64,000 bases of DNA from Coniella vitis (lineage: Eukaryota > Ascomycota > Sordariomycetes > Diaporthales > Schizoparmaceae), in NCBI GenBank assembly GCA_011317545.1, contig WUJK01000008.1, forward strand, positions 248,001 to 312,000, written 5' to 3'. The notes under the pieces are model-generated. The model made no database searches. It saw only the letters and a program-made list of their open reading frames with translations, and was not told the origin of the DNA. Both the position numbers and the translations under genes were made by a program. Position 1 is the stretch's first letter. The number at the start of each line of letters is the position of its first letter. Of this stretch, positions 22,308-34,400 are shown piece after piece.

Positions 22308-24066
22308 CTTGACGGTAAGCGGCGGGACGGGATAGCTGGCGCGGAGGACAGACGTGCGGTGATGCTGGCGTTGATATCTGTGGCGCTCTGAACCAACCGG
22401 AACGAGGCTTGCACCGCTGATGCTCCGGTTCAGAGCAAAGCAGAAGGGGAGGGCAGCTTGTCAAGACCGCGGCGTTGTGACGGAGAAAGCCTCCAGCAGC
22501 AATGTCCTCGTCGGGATGGATGGCCACAAGGCTTGGGTGGGCCCACTGGCAGAGCTGGCTGGGCTGTCGTATGTGACTGTGACAGTGACCGTGAATGTGA
22601 TTGTGGTGGTGGATGGAGAGAGCTGGTCAAGGTGGCAGGGCGCAAGCAGTTGGCTGCCACGATGCTATTGCAGGCTGCGAATAGGGCAAGAGAAGGCTGG
22701 CTTGTTGCTATCGCTATTGTTGTTGCTGTTGCTGGTGCTCTTGGGTGCTGCTGCTGTTGGAAGGACGGGCGGGTCTGCGGTGGTACCACACAAGAAGCAG
22801 AGGGAGGAGAGAGAAATCTGACGTCGACTGTTTGTTGACTTTTGGGCGAAGGTGCTAATCTCCAATGCTCGACCCAGCTGAAGTGAACGGTGCCAATGTG
22901 GGGTCACAAAGTCCCAGGCGGTCTCAAGGTGCCCCCAGTCCCCCAAGGTCCCAGTCCAGTCCCAGTCCCAGTCCCAGTGCGGTGCCCAGATGGTGCTAGC
23001 TTTCTTTGTCGCTTTCGCTGTCTCTGCCTGCCTGCCTGTCTGTTTGTCGTGTGTTGCCGAAGCCTGCAGCCAGGACTGCCTAGATAGTAAGATATGAGCC
23101 CGATACAAAAAGAAACACAGGCTGTCTGGACTGCTGATCTCTCTATAGTGGGTGAAAGTCAGAAGAGAGGGAGTGTGAGGAAAGAAAAGGAAGATGAGAG
23201 GGAGAAGGAAGAAGCAAGTGCACAGAGACAAAGAGGCACATGTACCTAGGTATCTCCAGGCTTGAATAGGCTTGATTGGATCTCGATAGCCCAACGCCAG
23301 CTCGAGGTGCAGCTGCTAGAGGGGGGAAGCGTGCTGGCATGCCCTGTACCATATATGCCAGCAGGCCAATAATGTACCTAGAGGCCCTGAGGGGAAGCTG
23401 CTATCACTGACGGCCTGGGCGGGCAGGGCTAACTCTAACTAGGGTCACCCAGTGCCAGGCTCTAAGATCATCCCAATATCCTTACTTTTGCTGAAATAGA
23501 CAGGGCAAAAAAAAGGTGCATTTTAATATGATGACATCCACTTATCTAAACTGTCAATATGAGAATTTTCACAATATATATACATAGAATCTAGGTGGAT
23601 TCGCTATCTTTCAGGTTGAATACCTCTGCTTACTAAGGAACACGGCTCACTGTGCCCCGCCAGGCCAACAGCTCGTCTCTCGGGCAACATGCTCCCGTAC
23701 CAGCACGCTCAACCAAAAAAGGTACACAGGCACTTGACTCATCCTACAGTCCTCCGCCAATATTGCCAATATCACGATCTCTACTAGCTGTTCATTTACT
23801 ATTAAGATTGAATCCCAATCTTCCGTACAGAAACTCCTGACACTTGTAATGCCCTCACACTCTCAAAGTCTTGCACAAAAAGTACAACTTTCTATTTGCC
23901 AGAAACAACCTCCAAATTATAATACCTGAAAACTCGGTTACTCAGTAATTCGCGAGACTTTGTCAAATTCAAACGCAATAGACTTTCTCCTCGTCATTAA
24001 CTGTCTTCAAAGAATCGAATCACAATAATCTCCAGTAGCATGATCGGACCACACACCAATCAAATC
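22308..24066. other. Intergenic with tandem CAGTCC repeat
   Basis: Promoter of the DUF7918 gene and 3' flank of the seipin gene. A short-period CAGTCC array lies at about 22945-22982, and TACCTAGGTA-like motifs occur at 23242-23251 and near 23374. Frames up to 209 codons here are low-complexity and on the strand opposite or overlapping these repeats; none is supported. Confidence 0.55.
22945..22982. repeat. CAGTCC short-period array
   Basis: Five to six imperfect tandem units of CAGTCC(C), in the upstream region of the DUF7918 gene. Confidence 0.8.
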
Positions 24067-25492
24067 TCACGACCCTATTCGTCCCCTCGATGCCCTCCTC
24101 CTTAAACTCGCCGGCATATTCACACTATCCCTCTCGCTGAAACTCGTCCCAATGCCGGAATCCCGCCCCTCATCCCCATCCTTTTCCTCGAAATACTCCT
24201 CTATCGCAGCTGCATCCTCATACTCATACTCATCGTCCGCTTCCACCCCGGCAGGCGGTGGCATATCAGCTTGTGGCGTGCTCGCCGTCACGTTGTTGAT
24301 GTGCGCCGACGACTCGGGAGGCTCGTAGCGAAGGGGTGGCTGATGGCGCGAGTATGTCGGAAACGTCATGGGCACGTCCTCCAGTGCGACCTTCCTACCG
24401 CCACGCAAGGAGCTGTCTGCGCCCTCCTCTTGCTTGATGCTCGGCTCGCCACTTTGCTCCCACTCTTCCTGCTTGATCTTCTTCCCTTGGGCTGGTGCCG
24501 AATCACTCCCACCAAGGGCAGACCTCAAGATCAACACCGTAACACCCAGCGACAGCACCTCCCACACCCAAAACAGCGTCGTCAGTAGCACAAACGCCGT
24601 GACCCGCCACGAGTGCATGAACCACCTCAGCCCATGTAGCTGCGCCGTAATCGTCACACTCGTGCTATACACCTGCAAGTCCTGGCCCGCCTGCACATCG
24701 AGCACCAGCGCAGTGGGCATCATGCTCCCCGGTTTGAACTCCAGCCGCTCCACCATGGGCACCACGAGGCGAGTCGTTTCAGAGGCCGGCACAAAGACGT
24801 GGTAGGCCAGGAAGAGGAGGCGTGAGGCAAGCGAGACGAGAGGGTCCGTGTAGGGGACTATCGCGGGCCGCGTTGATGTATAGAGGATGGTGCGGCCTTC
24901 AAGGGCGCTTAGGGGGTGGGTCATGGGGGACAGGACGCGGTCAGCGCTGCTGCTGCTGCTGCTGCTGCTGCTGGTAGCCAGAGGTTGGCGGGTGTTGTCC
25001 TCAACTAGGTGGACTGCGAGCATAAAGTTGCCGCGCTGCAGGTTGGCGGGCGAGTTAGGCAAGAGCAGGGTGACGGAGATGTCGTATTCTTGATAATCGC
25101 TGAGCTTGCGGTCGGCGAGCGACACAATGCCGAAAGGATTAACCTCGTATCTGGAAAGCCAGGAAAGGAACCACGCAAATTCTCAGTCAGCCAAACAGAA
25201 TGTCCTCTACTCAGGGTAGCATCAACACCCAGCATGCCTCCCACACATACCCATACTGCAAATGCACCGGCACCGTTGTCACCTGATCAGGCAAATACTC
25301 GTGGTAAAACGCTAGATACGCAACAGCCGCCAGTCCAAAGAGAATCGCCGACGCAGTACCCAGCAACACAGCCATGAGTGCCGTCCGCTGCGCCGTTTTG
25401 CTCGTCAGGGCGTCCCGCACGCTGCCAGCTGTCTCCAGCACGGAGCGATAGCCCTGGCGGAGCGTCTCGATGCCATCGGTGACCAGATCCAT
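24067..25492 (-). CDS. SEI1: Seipin
   Basis: Seipin (adipose-regulatory protein family), an endoplasmic reticulum membrane protein that organises lipid-droplet formation at ER-droplet contacts. Two exons, 25492-25251 and 25150-24067, joined across a 100-nt intron, give 441 residues. The layout is typical: a short cytosolic N-terminus, membrane segment 1 (about residues 36-60), a lumenal domain starting at the junction YEVNPFGIVSLADRKLSDYQ, membrane segment 2 (about 266-289) and a long acidic cytosolic tail. The lumenal domain carries the blocks YDISVTLLLPNSPAN, FMLAVHL and LEGRTILYTSTRPAIVPY. A nine-serine run (residues about 141-149, AGC repeats) interrupts the lumenal domain. The tail has Ser/Glu-rich stretches typical of phosphorylated disorder. 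The start is the first true ATG in frame, before MDLVTDGIETL. Confidence 0.93.
24946..24973. repeat. (GCT)n coding for polyserine
   Basis: Trinucleotide run inside the seipin coding sequence. On the coding strand it reads as AGC serine codons in the lumenal domain. Confidence 0.85.
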
Positions 25493-26260
25493 TGGAGGCG
25501 TGGTTGGACCATTCAACGGAGGGCCCAGCTAGTTGTAATGATGATGCATTACTTTCTTGCACAAAGACGTAGTGCACGCAACAATCACGACACAGGTCAA
25601 GGGCGCGTCCGAAAGGACGAAACGGCGGGGCAGGGTCGGTTTACTTGCTGGGTCCTAGCTCACCAAAAAGGCAGGACGTGGCTTGGAATGGCGGACTGGT
25701 AGCTAATAACCAGAGCACGATGCGTCGGCGTGCTTTGCTAAGCGACGTCATTTTGATGACCCGGCTGAACAGGGGTCTTTGCTACTTAGCTCATCCTTGC
25801 AACCATCTAAACGTAAGTACCATGTCCACATAGTACTGCCACAATTTCATAGGAGCCTGCGGCTCAGGAGGCGATATCGTCGTAATAATAACAATAAAGA
25901 AGACATGTAGACATACTGTTAACATTGGCATCATCACATAGACTGTGTGGCAAAGATGAACACGGGTGTCGATAGTGCATCAAGTAATTCAATTTCCCAG
26001 ATTCCCTTGCCCAATACAGAATTCAGAATACATATGGATATCATCCCGATCAAGCCTCCAAGTATGACCGCCCAAACCTTGGAACATATGCCCACAGAGT
26101 ATAGAAAAGAGAACAGAATATGAACAGAAAGATCCACCTCAAATTAACAAGGCCAGAGAACCGTACATCCAGATGCTACCCGGTCTCCCAATACCATGCA
26201 ATGCAATGCCGTGACCCAACCCTCAAAAATCAAACTCATAATACTCACAAAGCAGAGACA
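25493..26260. other. Seipin promoter and F-BAR 3' flank
   Basis: No gene seen. A near match to the dispersed motif (CACATAGTA) lies at about 25827-25835. Confidence 0.55.
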
Positions 26261-29200
26261 TTAAATCGGTTGTAAGTAGTTGCTGGGTACAAGCCCGCTG
26301 TGGCCGCCTGCACCGTGGACCTCGGCCTCCCACCATCCATCATCCTGGTGCCGGACAACAGCCAGGATATCTCCCTTGTTGAAGCCGAGCTCCTCGGGAA
26401 TGGCAGCCTGGTACATGTACATTGCGCGCGCTGTTAGGAATTAACAGATTAGTTTTGATTCTTCGTTACTGTTCTGCTGCTCGGCTTCTGAGATGAGTTT
26501 GGGCTTACCAAAGTGCAAAATCGGGCGGCCATCCCTCGTGTATTGCCTTCCAGTATCGGCGACACTCTTGCTGCGTTGTCTAGATGCGGGTGCAATTGCT
26601 CCCTGGGGCTCATACAAGCTCATGCCTCTGTTGCCTTGGCTAGTGCCCGGTCGACCGCCTCGGCCTCTCATGGAGCCGCCGTAGCCATCGTCCATAGGCG
26701 CAGGCCCAGGAGACATTCCCCTGGGCATGCTGGGGTGACCTGTACTCATATGACTGTCGGCTCTGCTAGCAGGCCGGCCATAATCACCACGGCTAGCTGG
26801 GCGAGCATATTCATTACCGCCTCCACGGAATGGCGCAGGAGATGCTGCCCGTGGCATGCCGCTTGGTGAAGCCTGGCGGTAAAAGCCTTGCGTGGAGTGA
26901 CGGACGGGCTGGGCGTCCATTTGTATGGAACCATGCCGCGAGTTGGTGCTGCCACGCGGACTGTTGACGTACGGGTTCGGTGATGCCGCTCGTTGGTACA
27001 TGCCCGGTCTTGGAGAAGCGCTTCTGGGTGCTGCGGGCGACGCGGCTCGGGGCATCTCACTCCCTCGTGTAGGCGGCCGTGATGGGGACCGGTAGGCGCC
27101 AGATCCTGGCCGATCCGCAGCAAAAATGTTGCGAGTCTGCGATGTGTACTTTTGCGTACTCTCCTTCATGGCTCTCGATGTCACAGCAGGCGAAGGCACG
27201 CCTAGCCGTGATGCTGGCACATCATAGGACGGTGGAGGCGTCCCACGCATCCCCGCTGCCACACTGCTATTGGCCGCGAGGTTGGGTACGGAGCGCGAAG
27301 CGGGCTGAGCGCCAGGAGCAGGAGTCGCAATTCCATGGTAGTGGTCTGCGGACATCCTGACAGAAGAATGCTTATTGACAGTCACGCCCTTGAGTTCTGC
27401 CAGCGCTTGTGCGATTGGATCATCCTCTTGAGGCTCAGGATCGGCCGCTGGCTTCTGCCTGCCTGGCAACTTGACGGGAAGCACATTGTCCCCCACGTTG
27501 ATTGCAACGTCCGCATTAGGGTCGATCGGGTCAGGGCTGGTTGTGGCCCTGTCGGGCAACAAGCTGTGGACAGAGCCGCCCGCTGCAAGGGGGCGGCTCG
27601 AGCTTGCACTGCTGTTACTGGGGTGCCAAGTGTTCCTGTTGCTTGGTGCCACTTCCTTGGGATCCTTGATGCTCTTGCGTCGGCTAAATGGGCTATGGTT
27701 CTGGAAAAAGCCACTCTTCTTCTTCAGTACTTTTCTGTCTCTTTCTTGTGCAGGTGATATCGGGGACATGACCGGGTCCTGCTTCACGGGCGAGACACTT
27801 CCACTCGTAGGCTCGTGGCTCGAGAATGAATAGTCGCTACGCTCGTCTCTGCTAGTCGGGCGGTCGGAGGCTGAAGTCGCACTAACCTGAGATCCTAAGT
27901 CTGAGCCGTTGTGGGTTCCGGGCCTGCAGAGCATCGTCATGCCGTCCATAGGGTAGGGATCATGAGGTACAGGTTTGAACTCATTGGGGTCGAACTATGA
28001 ATGTATTGTTAGCTGTCTCGTGCTTTTTCATTGCAAATATAATGGAAGTGATTATGAGTCTGCAGTCACGCTTACCTCTGGCTGCTGCACTTGTCGTTGG
28101 AAGTCTCTCGAGTCTCTTCCAGCCTGCTCCATCGAAGGTCGGCCTGACGCTGGCAGCTTTTGGGCAGGGGTGGAAGGCTCCCTGTCCTCCATTTCTCCGT
28201 GGCCCATCTCTCTCGCTAGAGCAGAACTCGGGTCGTGGTGAGACTCGAAGGTTGAGGGCTGTGGTGAGGACGATCGGAAGAGTGGATTTATGCTTCGGGG
28301 AAATTGTGCCACGGAATATGCCTCGTCCTCGGGGGTTTCGACCGGCGCTTCTCGGCAGAAATTGATGTACTTTGGTGGGTCAGGGATCTCTTGGCCGGTG
28401 CCCTTTTCACGAATGAAGTGGACAATATCCTTTTCGACCTCCATCTTTTCGAGGGCGAGCCGAATCTTTTCGCATGACGCATCGTCGCTCACACATACGG
28501 TGGATGCTATGTTGGCAAAAGTCCACAGACTGCTCTTTGTAAAATCCAGTCTCTCTTCCTCCAGATCTTGGAACTTGTCTGCCGCCGCCTTCCATTCCCT
28601 GTTCCAACGTGCGGTAGTCTCTTCCAGCACTTTGATGGCGGCCTGGTATTCTTCCCTGGATGTCACGACAGTGATCTGTGTCTTTTCAAGTTTGGCCTGG
28701 TTCTTGCGCTCTTCCTGTCCCATGACCATGTGGCCCTGTGCCTGGTAGCCCTTGAGCTTGAGGGATTCCTGTTCATATCGATCCCGAGTCTAGATAACTG
28801 TCAGAAAACAATAATGACGCCTTGAGTGTATAGTGTGAGACACACCTTGTTGACCAACTGTGTCTGCTGTTGTTTTACTTTGAGAACCTTCTCAATGCTG
28901 TTCTGTACAATCTTTCGGCGCTCCTTCATACCCCCTGCAAATGCTGTCAGGGGCTCCTCGAGTTCTGATCTCATCTGCGCAGCGTTGCTCTGGTGCTGCT
29001 TTCCCATCGACTCAACCTCGCCACGGAGGGTATCGAGAGACGACTTCAACGTCCCCATTTCCTGGGAGCCTAGCGATTTTCGGGAGAGCGAGAGGAGCTT
29101 GCGGGCGTAGTCTTCTTCGATGGATGCTCGTGCTGTATGGAAAGGAGCGGATTTAGCGCACGTACATTATGCCGTCTCCCAGCAATTAGGGAAGCCTTAC

Positions 29201-29432
29201 CATTGTAAAAGGACCGAAGCTCATCACATGTTTGCTTGGCAGCGTGCATGCGCTCCAGCATGGGCGCCACGCCTGCATCTTCTTTGCCCCAGAAGTTGTT
29301 GGCAACTACAGTCGCGCTTTCACTGTCAGTTTCATGGATCCTAGTGCCAGTGGACAATACATCACCTGTTCGCAGGGGGAATCATTCCATACAGGAGAGG
29401 GTGACCGTAGGTCCCTCGCTCGGTGCCGGCAT
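26261..29432 (-). CDS. F-BAR/SH3 cytokinesis protein (Cdc15/Imp2 type)
   Basis: Homologue of the Cdc15/Imp2/Hof1 family, which scaffolds the contractile ring and septum formation. Six exons, 29432-29393, 29305-29201, 29132-28846, 28789-28076, 27994-26509 and 26430-26261, splice to 933 residues. Every junction restores frame. The first 40-nt exon encodes MPAPSEGPTVTLS, joining to FANNFWGKEDAGV, the family's N-terminus. The F-BAR domain covers about residues 13-270 (blocks ARASIEEDYARKLLSLSRK, LKGYQAQGHM, FANIAS). A long Ser/Pro/Arg-rich disordered region (about 290-870) has many possible phosphosites. The last exon adds an SH3 domain (about 877-933) with ARAMYMYQA, DDGWWEAEV and GLVPSNYL. The divergent neighbour is NOT1. 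Confidence 0.94.
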
Positions 29433-31420
29433 CGTGATTTATCCGTTTCCAACCGCAAGGCTTTGCTTAAGGTTTGTGTGTCTGTAGGTGATGTGCTCTC
29501 TCTATTGCTCGTGTGGCTGGGCCTTTAGAGATGCGAGTATGTTGAATCTGTAGCGCTGTGCAAGGACGTAAGGAGGAAAATGAAAATGTCCAAGTGGGCT
29601 GGCTTGAGGGTGCCCGATATAGTGGAGAGCGACCGAGAGGCTAGGATGTCGTCACAATTACAGATAGCGCAAGAGAGATTAATCAAAAATCCGCAAGTAC
29701 TATGAGAAAAAGAAGAGGAAAAAACAGGGAAGATGGTGATCATTCATTCAGTACAGGTCTAGAATGGGCATTCATCAAAAGTCAAGTCAGGGACTCTTGA
29801 GGATCAGGGCTGGCTGGGCGGGCGGGCTGGCTGGGGCTGGCTGCACGACAGCGAGTGGATCATATCAGGGTTCCAGGTCGATAAGTCGGAGGCTGGGAAG
29901 GTATTGATCGTTGATACTATTTCGGTGGAGTTGGCCCGGCAACAGCGAGGCAAGGCAGGGACCCGCTGCCGCCTGCCACGCCTTTTGCAGACCCACCAGC
30001 CCACCTGCCTTCTCCCACTCATTAACCACTTAGGCACTCCTCTACCACTCCAGCTCTTCTCCTGGTGTCACTTCTTGATCTGCATCTGCTCCTACTGCTG
30101 AGGCCATCGCAGGTAGCGCATCCAGTTGACACGTGCTGATTAAGACTCCTTGAGAGAGCCCTGGAAAAGCCCGGCGCCGAGGCTCCGGGGCACGAGCCCC
30201 ACATCGGCCGAGTCTCGATTCATCGCGCCGCGAGATTGATCAGGAGCAGAACCGCCTCACATTTTTTGCTAGGTCTAGACAATCGAATTATTGCAAGCAG
30301 CGATAATACTTACGGACATGTGTTTGACACGTTGGCCATGTGGATGGGATGGCGGAAAGTGAGAAATGCTTGCTCTCACAGCGAGCCAGCGGCTTGGAGT
30401 ATATGGTTTTGGGAATTTAGAATAACAATTAGCAATTCATGGAATGACAACAGGACAATAGAATTGATGTGCATGACAGGGCTCTGGAGTTGACGTTGGC
30501 GGCTGTGCCACATTCCCATCTTGACGAAATTCGACGTCCATACTATGTAGTAAATGGGCGGGCAAGCGGGCAGGCATTTACTTACCGCGAGAGCACGGTG
30601 GGCTGCATTGGCAAAAAACGAGGGTTAGGGTATGAGTCTGACTGGGGGTCAAGTGCCATGGCCCGAGTGCACGGACCATCTCACAGGGCCGTGGCAAGCT
30701 TGCCATAGCAGTTGAGTGTCAGGGCGCCGGACGGGCTGACTGGCTGATGACTAGGCTGAACTGCTGCTCTTGATCTCAGGGTCGGCAGAGTAAAAGCTCG
30801 ACCGCAGACAACCGACCCTTCACCAAGATACCCCCTCCGTCCCCGAACCACGCCCATCTCCTTGCGCGATTGACTTCTGTCTTGGTCGACATTGCAACTG
30901 CCAGCTTCCCGCCCAGCACACTCTCAGTGTCCATCGAACAGCTCCTCGTCGACTCGTTTTCGAACCCGCAGCCCGCTCCAAAACATTCGGCAGCCTGCAA
31001 CCCTGCTGTCTCTTTGAAGCACCAGCCCGCCGCGACAGCTTCATCCTCGCACACCAGCACGGCTCCAGAGAGCTCCGCGCTGGCCCACGCGCCCCTCTTT
31101 GAGCCTCGTATTGTATCAGAAGAGGCTTCTAGCAGCCCGGTCTCCCGTCTCGTGATTGCGACCTTCTTCACGCCAGTGCAGGGCCTAGCCACCGCTTGCC
31201 TTCCCTTCTCATCCTTGCTACCCCTCCTCCGTCCACACAACAACCCGCAGCGGACGACAGTACCATTGCCGCCGATTCTTTCCCTCGTCAAGCTGCTTTC
31301 CGACTCGGTTTGGCTTGCTCGACTCATTCTTCGACGCTACCCCAGCAGCAGAGGCGCGGCTCTGTCCAATCACGGATAACAGTACCCTCTCCGCCCTCCT
31401 CCCCCATCCCTTCAACACTC
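29433..31420. promoter_or_regulatory. Divergent F-BAR / NOT1 promoter region
   Basis: About 2 kb separates the divergent starts of the F-BAR gene and NOT1. It contains a GGCT/GGGC-rich patch (29808-29844), a TACTATGTA motif (30541-30549) and a telomere-type GGGTTAGGGT (30622-30631). From 30750 to 31420 the NOT1 strand has no ATG at all, consistent with a long transcribed leader. Frames in this leader start only at non-ATG codons. Confidence 0.5.
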
Positions 31421-34400
31421 ATGCTCCCACGGTCGTCGGGAACATTTTCTCCCACTCCTTCCACAGGTCTACAAACAGGGATCAGCCACTCTCCGCATCC
31501 TTCACAGCCTGGTGTGTTGAGTGCGGGTGCAAGCCCAAGTACCAGCAGTCCTACGGGCAACTACGGCCTATCCAAGATCGCAGCTGCCCAGGTCTCGGTG
31601 CTGTTAAGCAATTTCAAGAGCAAGAAGGACGATCCCGAATACGAGAACAAGAAGAACAGATTGAAGAAGGTATTTACAGACCCTCCATTCCTCAACTATT
31701 GTCCATTTGCAGACATTGACTACAAGCCCGCCCTCCTCTTGCCCGTCTCGTACACTTACTTCCCTTGCCTGCCATTAGATTTGCTTGCTGACGTCTTTTG
31801 TCCTGGGCATATAGCTTTTAGATGAACACGGCATGGAGATTTTTACAAAATACTTCACCAAGCTGGTGCACGCCAGTGCCCCACAGATCTTTCCAGGTCT
31901 GAATAGGCCAATCGGCAGTGCTGCGAATCCGGGCAACTACTCGCTTTTGCAGGAAGAGATGCGAAAGATCTCCCACGACCCCGAGCAGGCAACAAGAATC
32001 TCCGAGTCTATTGAGACGGGCACTGAAGACATCTTCCGTGATTTTGACCTCTCGACGTTTATGGAGCACTTTAGGCTGGATGCGCTGGAGAAGACAATAC
32101 TAGCATTGGCTTTCAAGCTGGGCAATCGGCCAGATCTCAAGACCAAAGGTAAGCAGAATCGAAATTATAAATGCGTGATGGGCAAGCCAGTCTCTCTGTG
32201 TCTCAATCGTATGCCAGTGGTTCTGCGGACTAACTAGAACTGTGTAGCCGACGCGATTCTCTCAACTAACTTTCCCACCTTTCTCAACTTCGTCTCCCAG
32301 CCTGAGGGCGACCACCACGAATTGTCTCCCCAGTTCATGGCCCTCATTGTCGATCGGCTTATCCAATATCACCCACCAAACTTTAACGCCGTTTCGCATC
32401 GAGAGCTTGCTGCCAGACTTGAGAGCCGGTATGCGCTGCTTGACTTGCCGCCGCCATCAGAAGTGCTTGCAGCACTTGACCTCAACAGACTCTTGGCGGA
32501 GAAGCCCTCAAATGCGCTTGTGCTGTATATTCAAAGAGTCGGTCTCGAGTTTACGCGTGATGAAGAGTCGGCCGCTCGGTTCCTCCGCGATCGTCCGTCC
32601 TCAATCCAGCTCTCCGAAGAACAAGTCTCGAATGCCCTCTTCTACACCACCATCAGTCAAACACCACAGTACAACCCCTCCGCATTGATTGCCGGCATTC
32701 GTCGAGTACTCCCTTCAAGTTTTAGGTGGCAAGACGTTGTTTCATACTTTGACCAGCCTAGTGCGCGAATTTCGAGCAACCAGTTTGTGAGGCTCTACAA
32801 TGCTCTACTGCCGGTGGCCCAGGATGATACGGAGGTCGATATTCAGCGGCTCTGGGGTGGACAGTGGGCCAATGTTGACGCACAGTTGTCCTTTATCTGC
32901 GCCTTTGGCAGCTTGACACCGGAACAACTAGATGCCAGCACAATACCTGGCCTACGACCAACTTTCACCCTGGATGATTATGCACAGTCTCCGCCTTCGG
33001 TACGCGAAGTAGCTGGATATGCCGTCAGGCATCCTCTCGTCTCTGTCGATGCCTTGACCGCAGTCTTCAAAATAGCTCTGGATTCGGTTCACGCTTCACA
33101 AAGCACAGAGGCCAAGCGCTTGTTTAACGATGTTGTCGTTCCCAACCTGCACATCTTCGTCGTTTCCGCGTTTGGCGTGCCGGAGCCCTGGCCTCCCCTG
33201 GCAGTGGAAACCTTGAATTCCCTGTTCGACTCTTTTCTGTACAAGAGGCAGGACGGTTGGGACTTTGCGTTGGACAGTCTTTGGCGAAAAAATAAGAACT
33301 TTGTCAAGCAGAAACTCCTCGAAACCCATGCACGCCGAGCCATTGACCTGCCGCTTTATTTTGAACAAGCCGTCAGCCACGGTTGGCTCGAAGACTTTAT
33401 TCACGACTTCAATGGTTTTGGATTGGATCTTGTCGCATTTGGTCATGGTGAGGGTCAAGTCGATCTGGAGCAATGGATCCGCACCAACTCGGCAAGGAGC
33501 GCAGAACTTGCGCCCGCTCTGTTACAGTTTCTCAACATCAAGGCCAAGTGCGAGAGCGAATTCCAGCGTCCATCACAAGAAGGACATCCCATCTTGAGGA
33601 CAACGCCACTTAAGGTGAAGACAGTCTTTAGCTTTTTGAATGTCTTGACTGGGCTATTGCCTCCCGAAACGCCAGCCTGGATTGGATGCCAACGGTCTTG
33701 CATGACTGCTTATCCGCGCTTGATCAATTATGGCGGCGAATTTGACGATATCATTGATGCGAACGGCAAGGACGGCAACCAGCTGCCTCCTGCCGCTACC
33801 GCCAGGATGGAGGACCATTACAAGAGCATGTACAACGAACAGATTGAAGTCAAGGATGTTGTCGGTGCTCTGGACAATTACAAACACTCGCGCAGCCCAC
33901 TGGACCAAGACATTTTCGCCTGCATGATTCACGGCCTGTTTGACGAGTACATGCACTTTGTGAGCTATCCCATCAAGGCCCTTGCGACTACAGCAGTACT
34001 TTTCGGCGGCATGATTTCCAGGAATCTCATTGACGGGATTCCCCTGAATGTTGGTCTCGGTATGATACTGGAGTCTTTCAGAGAATATGCCGCCGAAGAG
34101 AACATGTACCGGTTTGGTCTACAGGCTTTGAGCAAGATGTCTGGGCGGCTGCCAGAGTGGCCGGGCTTCTGTCGGCAACTCGTGCAGATTAAGAGTCTGC
34201 AGGGCACCGAGGCCTTCAAAGAGGCAGAGGCTGTTGTTAATGCCAGTGACGATGGCACCGCAAGACAGCCAAATGGTAGTCATGACGGTTTGACTAACGG
34301 CAGCGCAACTGAACCTTCTGAACCACAATTCGCTCCTTTTACATCGATCAATGTCGAGCCTCCGCCTTACGGAGTAGACTTCGAAGACCCGTCTGACGAT

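Noticed and set aside
22665..23294. 209-codon minus-strand frame upstream of the DUF7918 gene
   Set aside because: Low complexity; crosses the CAGTCC array and reads it as a short repeat. No domain.
30870..31379. 169-codon frame upstream of NOT1
   Set aside because: Starts at a non-ATG codon within the ATG-free NOT1 leader, in another frame from NOT1, with no recognisable domain.
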